From positions 1-64,000 of the forward strand of contig AODO01000074.1 in the NCBI GenBank assembly GCA_000341795.1: DNA of 64,000 bases, read 5' to 3'. Positions 58,284-64,000 of the stretch are shown piece after piece. Origin of the DNA: Rhodococcus triatomae BKS 15-14 (GTDB taxonomy: Bacteria; Actinomycetota; Actinomycetes; Mycobacteriales; Mycobacteriaceae). Made by a program: the position numbers and the translations under genes. The notes below the pieces were generated by a model. The model did not search any database. It was not told the DNA's origin and saw only the letters and a list, made by a program, of their open reading frames with translations. How positions within the stretch are numbered: the stretch's first letter is position 1; the number at the start of each line of letters is the position of its first letter.

Positions 58284-58514
58284 ATGACCAACGACGCAGC
58301 GATGCTCGAACACGCGATCAAGTGGCGGCACTGGAACGGCGGGCCCGACGAGGACATCTTCGTCGAGTTCGGTATCAGTGCACCGCAGTACTTCCAGCGC
58401 ATTCGCCGCATTCTCACCGGATCCGGTCGCGGCGCCGTCGACGAGGACGTCGTCGCCGAACTGATGGACGTGTGCAACCGCCGGGTCCTTCCCCCGATGG
58501 CACGGGCCGGCTGA
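58284..58514 (+). CDS. Small DUF3263-like protein, 76 aa
   Basis: AIKWRHWNGGPDEDIFVEFGISAPQYFQRIRRIL resembles the DUF3263 pattern of actinobacteria (W-x-GG-x-ED/E-x-IF-x-x-F-x-x-x-x-x-x-YFQR), a small helix-turn-helix-like domain. The rest is short and helical. The ATG follows GAAGGAGGCACC. It is the last gene of the amidohydrolase-synthetase operon, just before a large hairpin. A regulatory or accessory role is inferred from the fold only. Confidence 0.72.
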   Translation: MTNDAAMLEHAIKWRHWNGGPDEDIFVEFGISAPQYFQRIRRILTGSGRGAVDEDVVAELMDVCNRRVLPPMARAG

Positions 58515-58528
58515 GCGTTCGGGTCCGC

Positions 58529-58580
58529 CCGGAACCCGGGCCCCGGTCCCGGCGGCAACGGACCGGGTCCCGGGTTCCGG
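58529..58580. terminator. Large intercistronic hairpin, probable terminator
   Basis: CCGGAACCCGGG (58529-58540) pairs with CCCGGGTTCCGG (58569-58580), and CCCGGTCC (58542-58549) with GGACCGGG (58560-58567): about 20 bp with one mismatch and a 10-base loop. It separates the DUF3263-like and SnoaL-like genes, both on the plus strand. Confidence 0.78.
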
Positions 58581-58613
58581 CGCGTCGCGCAACACGACAG
58601 AGGAGAACAGCTG

Positions 58614-59066
58614 ATGGACAGCGCACTTCGGGACCGGCTCGACATCGAGGACCTGCTCTACCGCTACGCCCGGGCGGTGGACACCGGCGACTGGGACGGC
58701 TATGTCGGCGTCTTCACCGAGGACGCCGTCCTCGACTACAGCTCGGCCGGCTACCCGCCGGGTGACCGGCATCAGATGGCGGCGCTGTTCGGGGCGAGCC
58801 TGTCGGTGTTGACGATGACGCAGCACTTCGTCACCAACGTCCAGGTCGAACTCGACGGTGACCGGGCAGAGGTGACTGCGAAGTTCGTCAATCCGATGCA
58901 GGTCCCGGGACTCGACGGGCTCAGCATCTGCGGTGGCAACTACCACCACACCGTGGTGCGGACCCCGGACGGCTGGCGCAGCGAACGCCTGGTCGAGGAG
59001 AACCTCTGGTTTGTCAACCGGCCGCCCCGGCCGGCCTCGACGGCGGGGGTCGTGAGCCGTTCGTGA
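58614..59066 (+). CDS. SnoaL/NTF2-like protein
   Basis: A 150-aa alpha+beta barrel protein: LDIEDLLYRYARAVDTGDWDGYVGVFTEDAVLDYSSAG, then MTQHFVTNVQVELDGDRAEVTAKF and YHHTVVRTPDGWRSERLVEENLW. It is of the SnoaL_4/DUF4440-like type, which includes isomerases and dehydratases for steroid-like compounds. The ATG follows ACAGAGGAGAACAGCTG. No regulon operator precedes it. It converges with the LuxR gene. Confidence 0.88.
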   Translation: MDSALRDRLDIEDLLYRYARAVDTGDWDGYVGVFTEDAVLDYSSAGYPPGDRHQMAALFGASLSVLTMTQHFVTNVQVELDGDRAEVTAKFVNPMQVPGLDGLSICGGNYHHTVVRTPDGWRSERLVEENLWFVNRPPRPASTAGVVSRS

Positions 59067-59132
59067 GCGCGACGGTCGAACCTCGGGATCCTGTCCGCGT
59101 CGCCGGGAACCCGGTCCACCGTCCGGCGTGAA

Positions 59133-59990
59133 CTACGGCAGGAGACCACGTTTGCGGGCCTCGAACACCGCTTCCTGGCGACTGCCGACCTCGAGCTTGG
59201 CCATCAGGTTTCGCATGTAGGTCTTCACGGTCTCCACGCTGAGCGAGAGCCGATCGGCGATCTCGGCGTTCCTGCAGCCGAGCGCGACATGAGACAGCAC
59301 GTCGAACTCCCTCGGCGACAACGCGATCCGGTTCTCGTTCGGCGCGGTGCGCGCCAGCGACCGCAGTGTCCGTTCCACCGCACGTAGCTGGGCGGCGACG
59401 GCCTCGTCGTCCACTCGCGCAGCCAGTTCACGCAGAGTCAGATAGCTCTCGGTGATCCGTTCGGATTCCGCAGACGACCGTTCCGTCCGGGGTGCGGCGT
59501 TGGCCAACAACCCGACACGGCGGTCGACCTCGTCGCGGATCTCGATCTCGCGGGCCAGCCTGGACGACGCCCGCACGACCGGGGAGATCATCACGTCGCC
59601 TATCGGCCGGCGCGCCCGCAGTCCGCCGTACAGGGCCGCCCGCGTCACCCCGCGCACCACCACCGGAACGGCCAGGAGCGACTCGATGCCCTCCCCCGCC
59701 ACCTGGAGGTCGTAGTCGTGGGTGATGTGCTCGGAGGCGAAGTAGTCGGGCGCCGCCTCCGGTCTCTGCTCGGCGACCGCCCTGCCACCGAGACCACAGT
59801 CGAAGTCGATGGTGAGTCCCCGGAGAATCGCGCTCCGGGTGCCGGCGAAACCGGACAGCCGCACGGCTCCGTCGGTGACGGCACCGCCGAACAGCACCGG
59901 GAACGCCGACGCGCCACTGAGTGCCCGCAGCTCGGCGCGGAGCGCATCCTCGTCGCTCGGCCGCAGCACGTCGTTCGTCGTCTCGTTCAT
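59133..59990 (-). CDS. LuxR-family regulator with N-terminal GAF-like sensor
   Basis: A 285-aa protein. About residues 30-140 resemble a GAF domain (IDFDCGLGGRAVAEQRP, GIESLLAVPVVVRGVTRAALYGGLR). The C-terminal 65 residues are a LuxR helix-turn-helix: LSPREFDVLSHVALGCRNAEIADRLSLSVETVKTYMRNLMAKL. I take ATG 59990; GTG 59996 is possible. It is divergent from the synthetase at 60102 with only 111 bases between, so it may control that gene. The sensed molecule is unknown. Confidence 0.9.
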   Translation of the reverse strand: MNETTNDVLRPSDEDALRAELRALSGASAFPVLFGGAVTDGAVRLSGFAGTRSAILRGLTIDFDCGLGGRAVAEQRPEAAPDYFASEHITHDYDLQVAGEGIESLLAVPVVVRGVTRAALYGGLRARRPIGDVMISPVVRASSRLAREIEIRDEVDRRVGLLANAAPRTERSSAESERITESYLTLRELAARVDDEAVAAQLRAVERTLRSLARTAPNENRIALSPREFDVLSHVALGCRNAEIADRLSLSVETVKTYMRNLMAKLEVGSRQEAVFEARKRGLLP

Positions 59991-60101
59991 GACCACCCAC
60001 TTCGTAGGGTAGCGACCCTGCCCAGGCGCCCCCTAGCGTCGGTTGCACCCTTGGTAACGCCCGTCACATCGGCGGCCACCGCCCACCTGGAGAATCACGC
60101 G

Positions 60102-61727
60102 ATGACGTCCCCTGCCGCCCATCACCCGGCCGCCAACCACTCCGAACTGAGCCCCCTGCGGTTCCTGGAACGCTCGGCGGCCGTGTTTCCGGAGCGCACC
60201 GCGATCGTCCACGGCGACCGTCGCTACACGTACCGCGAGTTCGGCGACGAGGTGCAACGGCTCGCGCAGGTGCTCCGCTCTCGCATCGAACCGGGCGACC
60301 GGGTCGCCTACCTGTGTCCGAACACCCCCGAGATGCTGATGGCGCACTTCGCGGTGCCGCTCGCCGGGGGCGTGCTCATCGCATTGAACTCCCGGCTCGC
60401 AGGTCCCGAACTCGAGTACATCCTCGAGCACTCGGGCGCCTCCGTCCTGTTCGTCGACTCGGAGTTCCTCGGGTCCGCCGCGACGATCCGTGGTGCGGTC
60501 CCCACCGTGCGGGAGATCGTGGAGATACCGGACTCGACGATCACGGTCGCCGAACCCGTGGTCGGCGTCGCGACCATCACGTACCCGGACCTGCTCGCCA
60601 CCGCGGTCGACGCGGCACCGCTGCCGTGGACGGTCGCCGACGAGCAGACCCCGATCGCGATCAACTACACCTCGGGCACCACCGGCAAGCCCAAGGGCGT
60701 CATGTACTCCCATCGCGGCGCGTACCTGAACTCGCTCGGCGAGACCTTCCACAACGGCTTCACCGGCGACACGAAGTACCTGTGGACGTTGCCGATGTTC
60801 CACTGCAACGGCTGGTGCACCCCGTGGGCCGTCACCGCCGCCGGCGGCACCCACGTCTGCCTGCGCGCGGTCCGCGCAGAGCCGATCTGGGAGGCGATCG
60901 ACACCCTCGGCATCACCAACCTGTGCGGCGCCCCCACCGTGTGCTCGACGATCGCCGACGCCGCCGAGGCGCATGCGCTGACGACTCCGCTGCGCATCAC
61001 GACCGCCGGCGCACCGCCGTCACCGACGATCATCGGTAAGCTGGAGGCGCTCGGGGTCACCGTCGTGCACGTGTACGGCCTGACGGAGGTATACGGGCCG
61101 TACACGATCTGCGAGCCGCAGGAGTCGTGGGCCGAGCTCGACCCGGCCGAGCGGGCGGTGCTCATCTCCCGGCAGGGCGTCGGCATGCTGCAGGCGGAGA
61201 CGGCGCGGGTGGTGGACCCGCAGATGAACGACGTGCCCGCCGACGGGGTGAGCCTCGGCGAGATCGTCCTGCGCGGCAACAACGTGATGCTGGGCTACTA
61301 CCGGGACGAGGAGGCCACCGCGCAGGCGTTCGCCGGCGGCTGGTTCCACACCGGCGACCTCGGCGTCATGCACCCGGACGGCTACATCCAGCTGAAGGAC
61401 CGGGCGAAGGACATCATCATCTCCGGTGGCGAGAACATCTCCACAGTCGAGGTGGAACAGGCGATCGTCTCCCATCCGGCGGTCGCGGACGTCGCGGTGA
61501 TCGGTGTCCCGGACGACAGGTGGGGAGAACGTCCGAAGGCGTTCGTGCTGCTCAGGCCGGGTGCCGAGCTGAGCGCGGAGGAGTTGATCACGCACACCCG
61601 GAGGCTGCTCGCCGGGTACAAGGTGCCGCGCGACATCGCATTCGCCTCGGACCTGCCCCGCACCCCCACCGGCAAGATCCGCAAGAACGAGCTGCGGGCG
61701 GGCGACGGCGTTGCTACCGACGCGTAG
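60102..61727 (+). CDS. Acyl-CoA synthetase (AMP-forming)
   Basis: A 541-aa ANL ligase of the medium/long-chain FadD35/AlkK-like group: INYTSGTTGKPKGVMYSHRGAYLNSLGE, PMFHCNGWCTPWAVTA, YGLTEVYGPY, GWFHTGDLGVMHPDGYIQLKDRAKDIIISGGENIS, and C-terminal RTPTGKIRKNELR with the catalytic Lys. No regulon operator precedes it; the divergent LuxR gene is the likely local control. It may be a general fatty acid ligase rather than part of the regulon. Confidence 0.93.
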   Translation: MTSPAAHHPAANHSELSPLRFLERSAAVFPERTAIVHGDRRYTYREFGDEVQRLAQVLRSRIEPGDRVAYLCPNTPEMLMAHFAVPLAGGVLIALNSRLAGPELEYILEHSGASVLFVDSEFLGSAATIRGAVPTVREIVEIPDSTITVAEPVVGVATITYPDLLATAVDAAPLPWTVADEQTPIAINYTSGTTGKPKGVMYSHRGAYLNSLGETFHNGFTGDTKYLWTLPMFHCNGWCTPWAVTAAGGTHVCLRAVRAEPIWEAIDTLGITNLCGAPTVCSTIADAAEAHALTTPLRITTAGAPPSPTIIGKLEALGVTVVHVYGLTEVYGPYTICEPQESWAELDPAERAVLISRQGVGMLQAETARVVDPQMNDVPADGVSLGEIVLRGNNVMLGYYRDEEATAQAFAGGWFHTGDLGVMHPDGYIQLKDRAKDIIISGGENISTVEVEQAIVSHPAVADVAVIGVPDDRWGERPKAFVLLRPGAELSAEELITHTRRLLAGYKVPRDIAFASDLPRTPTGKIRKNELRAGDGVATDA

Positions 61728-61777
61728 CACAATGAACCCGACAACATGACGAGTCTTTCCAGGTTTGGAGTGAAGCT

Positions 61778-62626
61778 GTGCAGCTGATCGGAGTGATCGG
61801 TGGCGGCACCATGGGTGCCGGAATCGCCGAGGTGTGCGCCAAGGCCGGGAGCGACGTCCTGGTACTCGAGACGAAGCAGGAGTTCGCCGACGCCGCGACC
61901 GCGCGGATCACGTCGTCCATTTCCCGCGGCGTCGCCAAGGGCAAGATCTCCCAGGAAGAAGCCGACGCCGCGATCGCGCGGGTCCGCGTCACCCTCGACA
62001 TCGAGGAGTTCGCCGACCGCGACCTCGTCATCGAGGCCGCCCCGGAGATCGAGTCGCTCAAGTACGAGATCTTCGGCAAGCTCGACAAGATCGTCAAGCC
62101 GTCCGGCATCCTCGCGACCAACACCTCGTCGATCCCGGTGATCAAGGTCGCGGGAGCCACCGAGCGCCCCGAGCAGGTCGTCGGAGTGCACTTCTTCAAC
62201 CCCGTCCCGGTGATGCCGCTGGTCGAGATCATCTCGACCCTGGTCACCTCCCCGGAGACCGCCGCCGCCGTCACCGACTACGCGAAGAACACCCTCCGCA
62301 AGACCACCGTGCAGGCCGGTGACCGTTCCGGGTTCATCGTCAACGCGCTGCTGATCCCGTACCTGTGCCAGGCCGTGCGGATGCTGGAGTCGGGTTACGC
62401 GTCGAAGGAAGACATCGACGCCGCGATGAAGGGTGGCTGCGGCTACCCGATGGGTCCGCTGACCCTCCTCGACACCGTCGGCCTCGACGTCGCGCTGGCC
62501 GCGGCGGAGTCGCTGTACGCCGAGTTCGCGGAACCGCACTACGCCCCGCCCGCCCTGCTGCGCCGCATGGTCGACGCGGGTCGCCTCGGCCGCAAGACCG
62601 GCCGCGGCTTCTACGACTACAAGTAG
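61778..62626 (+). CDS. 3-hydroxybutyryl-CoA dehydrogenase (3-hydroxyacyl-CoA dehydrogenase)
   Basis: A 282-aa enzyme of standard length. N-terminal GVIGGGTMGAGIAEVCAKAG binds NAD, VIEAAPEIESLKYEIFGKLD and NTSSIPV follow, and GVHFFNPVPVMPLVEII holds the catalytic His. The C-terminal dimer domain reads GYPMGPLTLLDTVGLD. It oxidises 3-hydroxyacyl-CoA. GTG 61778 follows TTTGGAGTGAAGCT. It follows the synthetase after 50 bases and ends at a perfect terminator. Confidence 0.94.
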   Translation: MQLIGVIGGGTMGAGIAEVCAKAGSDVLVLETKQEFADAATARITSSISRGVAKGKISQEEADAAIARVRVTLDIEEFADRDLVIEAAPEIESLKYEIFGKLDKIVKPSGILATNTSSIPVIKVAGATERPEQVVGVHFFNPVPVMPLVEIISTLVTSPETAAAVTDYAKNTLRKTTVQAGDRSGFIVNALLIPYLCQAVRMLESGYASKEDIDAAMKGGCGYPMGPLTLLDTVGLDVALAAAESLYAEFAEPHYAPPALLRRMVDAGRLGRKTGRGFYDYK

Positions 62627-62640
62627 GCACCACGCGCAAG

Positions 62641-62678
62641 TGCGCGGGTTTGGTAGCCCTGACTACCAAACCCGCGCA
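62641..62678. terminator. Hairpin terminator, 16-bp perfect stem
   Basis: Arms TGCGCGGGTTTGGTAG (62641-62656) and CTACCAAACCCGCGCA (62663-62678) are exact reverse complements around a 6-base loop. It lies between the dehydrogenase stop (62626) and the converging 51-aa gene (ending 62692). Confidence 0.87.
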
Positions 62679-62691
62679 CAGGCACAGGCGC

Positions 62692-62847
62692 TCAGCTGAG
62701 GGCCGAGACGGCGCCGACGACGGTCAGAACCGCGCCGAGGCCGCCGACGATGGCGCCGACACCGGTCACGATCGGCTGGATCTGCTTGATGAGCGCCAGA
62801 TCGTCGTCGGAAATCGAGCCGGCCCGGGTTGCGCGTGCGACTGCCAT
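62692..62847 (-). CDS. Small hydrophobic peptide, 51 aa
   Basis: MAVARATRAGSISDDDLALI is a polar start; residues 25-50 (QPIVTGVGAIVGGLGAVLTV and the following VGAVSAL) form one glycine-zipper-like hydrophobic helix. The ATG at 62847 follows GAGGAGAAAACCC, a good ribosome site, and the gene ends near a terminator, so it looks genuine. It could be a membrane peptide or bacteriocin-like; no immunity or processing gene is nearby. Unrecognised. Confidence 0.6.
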   Translation of the reverse strand: MAVARATRAGSISDDDLALIKQIQPIVTGVGAIVGGLGAVLTVVGAVSALS

Positions 62848-63008
62848 GGGTTTTCTCCTCGTTGGTGAGCAGTGTGGGTTGGTGAGCGGGGACGATGTAA
62901 CCGCACGATTCGCACCTGATTTCGACGTCGTGACCTGACGGAGACCGAATCCGCAGGCAGCGAATTTGAATCCCACTGCCTCGAACGTCGGGGCGTAGCG
63001 TCACAGCC

Positions 63009-64000
63009 ATGACTGTCCCGTTGCGGACGCCGACGGGCCGGGCCGTGGTCCTGACCACCGTCCTCGGCTCGTCCCTCGCGATGCTCGACGCGACCGTCGT
63101 GAACATCGCCCTGCCCCGCATCGGTGAGGACCTCGGCGCGACCGTCGCCGACCTGCAGTGGGTGATCAGCGGCTACACCCTCACTCTCGCCTCCCTGATC
63201 CTGCTCGCAGGCGCACTCGGCGACCGGCTCGGCCGGCGCCGCGTGTTCGTCTGGGGGACAGTGTGGTTCACCGTCGCATCGGCGGTCTGCGCGCTCGCAC
63301 CGACCGTCGAACTGCTCATCGCGGCCCGTGTCGTGCAGGGCGTGGGCGCGGCGCTGCTCACCCCCGGCAGCCTTGCGTTGCTCTCGGCAACCATCGACGA
63401 CGACGACCGCGGCGCCGCGATCGGACTGTGGTCCGGGCTCGGCGGCGTCGCGTCGGCGGTTGGCCCGTTCCTCGGCGGCTGGCTGGTCGAGGTCGCGAGC
63501 TGGCGGGCGGTGTTCTGGCTCAACGTCCCCCTCGCCGCCGCAGTGGTCTGGGTCGCGGTGCGGCACGTCCCCGAGAGCCGGGACCCGGACGCGCACGGCC
63601 GGCTCGACCTGCCCGGCACCGCGCTCGGCGTCGTCGCGCTCGCGTCCCTGACCTACGGTTTGATCGCCGGTGCCACCGTGGCGGTCGTGGCGGGGATCGC
63701 CGCGTTCGCCGCCTTCGTCGTCACCGAACGGCGTTCTGCGAATCCGCTGGTGCCGCCGGCGCTGTTCCGGTCGCGGGTGTTCACCGCGGCGAACCTGGTG
63801 ACGGCGGTCGTGTACGCGGCCCTGGGCGGCGTGTTCTTCCTGCTGGTGCTCCAACTACAGCTCGTCGCGGGGTACTCGCCCGTCGCGGCGGGGCTGGCGA
63901 CCCTGCCCATCACGATCCTGATGCTGGTGCTGTCGTCCCGCGCGGGCCGCTGGGCTCAGCACCACGGCGCACGGGTGCCGATGACGATCGGACCGCTGGT
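63009..64000 (+). CDS. MFS transporter, DHA2 drug-exporter type, partial
   Basis: The frame opens at ATG 63009 and runs off the window after about 330 codons with no stop. LGSSLAMLDATVVNIALPRIGEDL is helix 1, GDRLGRRRVFVWG the loop after helix 2, and GPFLGGWLVEVASWRAVFWLNVPLAA helices 5-6, as in DHA2 14-helix exporters. It is a different gene from the exporter at 42181. No regulon operator precedes it. The 162 bases from 62848 hold nothing further I can identify. Confidence 0.88.
   Translation, partial: MTVPLRTPTGRAVVLTTVLGSSLAMLDATVVNIALPRIGEDLGATVADLQWVISGYTLTLASLILLAGALGDRLGRRRVFVWGTVWFTVASAVCALAPTVELLIAARVVQGVGAALLTPGSLALLSATIDDDDRGAAIGLWSGLGGVASAVGPFLGGWLVEVASWRAVFWLNVPLAAAVVWVAVRHVPESRDPDAHGRLDLPGTALGVVALASLTYGLIAGATVAVVAGIAAFAAFVVTERRSANPLVPPALFRSRVFTAANLVTAVVYAALGGVFFLLVLQLQLVAGYSPVAAGLATLPITILMLVLSSRAGRWAQHHGARVPMTIGPL

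Noticed and set aside
60088-60102. GAGAAT half-site just before the synthetase at 60102
   Set aside because: The base run after it (CACGCGATG) has no ATTCTC partner; a single hexamer is expected by chance.
1-64000. CRISPR arrays, tRNA or rRNA genes, insertion sequences, integrases or att sites
   Set aside because: I saw no regularly spaced repeats, no cloverleaf or rRNA sequence, and no transposase or integrase motifs. The inverted repeats found are short operators or terminators.

Overview
The window is 64 kb of very high-GC DNA with tight codon packing, many GTG starts, four-base ATGA/GTGA gene overlaps and an ESX-type WXG100 gene set. It reads as a chromosome segment of a mycolic-acid actinobacterium, most like Rhodococcus; the genus is inferred from gene style. 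Nearly all of it is a lipid-like catabolic island: acyl-CoA synthetases, paired acyl-CoA dehydrogenases (FadE-like), crotonase-fold proteins, thiolases, SDRs, class III CoA-transferases, a Rieske oxygenase, a P450, two ACMSD-like amidohydrolases, and a B12-dependent acyl-CoA mutase with its MeaB chaperone.

Layout. 50-1200: TetR regulator, a small unknown gene and the TetR gene's own perfect operator. 13128 down to 1258: one long minus-strand block with a branched-chain-amino-acid-type ABC importer (lipoprotein, fused permease, two ATPases), two small unknown proteins, and a beta-oxidation set (FadE, SDR, CoA-transferase, crotonase, thiolase, FadE). 13515-20526: plus-strand operon with CMD-family protein, Rieske oxygenase, unknown 112-aa protein, atypical amidohydrolase, SnoaL-like protein, FadE pair and ACMSD-like hydrolase, ended by a 22-bp-stem hairpin. 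20594-25922: lipoprotein, crotonase and FadE pair (minus), facing a second TetR gene and a thioesterase/DapB-like pair (plus). 27018-28915: an eroded WXG100 polymorphic-toxin locus with two DUF7683-like immunity remnants, which splits the catabolic island. 29158-41005: SDRs, MeaB, thiolase, synthetases, crotonases and a FadE pair. 41042-47963: Rieske-type reductase, MFS exporter, FprB-type reductase and a P450/SDR/ferredoxin operon. 47981-53979: CoA-transferase, F420-type oxidoreductase, split B12 mutase, HSDL2-like SDR, Bfd-like ferredoxin, crotonase. 54038-62626: synthetases, second ACMSD-like hydrolase, DUF3263-like and SnoaL-like proteins, LuxR regulator, hydroxyacyl-CoA dehydrogenase. 62692 to the end: a 51-aa peptide and a partial MFS transporter.

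The main discovery is a shared operator, core GAGAAT-N3-ATTCTC. Eleven copies, perfect or degenerate, lie in front of almost every catabolic operon from 13 kb to 55.6 kb. The second TetR gene (24412-25065) sits beside a perfect copy and is the best candidate for the regulator. The island therefore looks like one regulon that imports, CoA-activates, oxidises and rearranges one class of hydrophobic, branched or ring-containing carboxylate. The substrate cannot be named from sequence. The FadE pairs, Rieske oxygenase and KshB-like reductase resemble steroid or terpenoid pathways, while the mutase suggests a branched or quaternary carbon is rearranged. The P450 operon, the first MFS exporter and the first TetR gene have operators of other designs.
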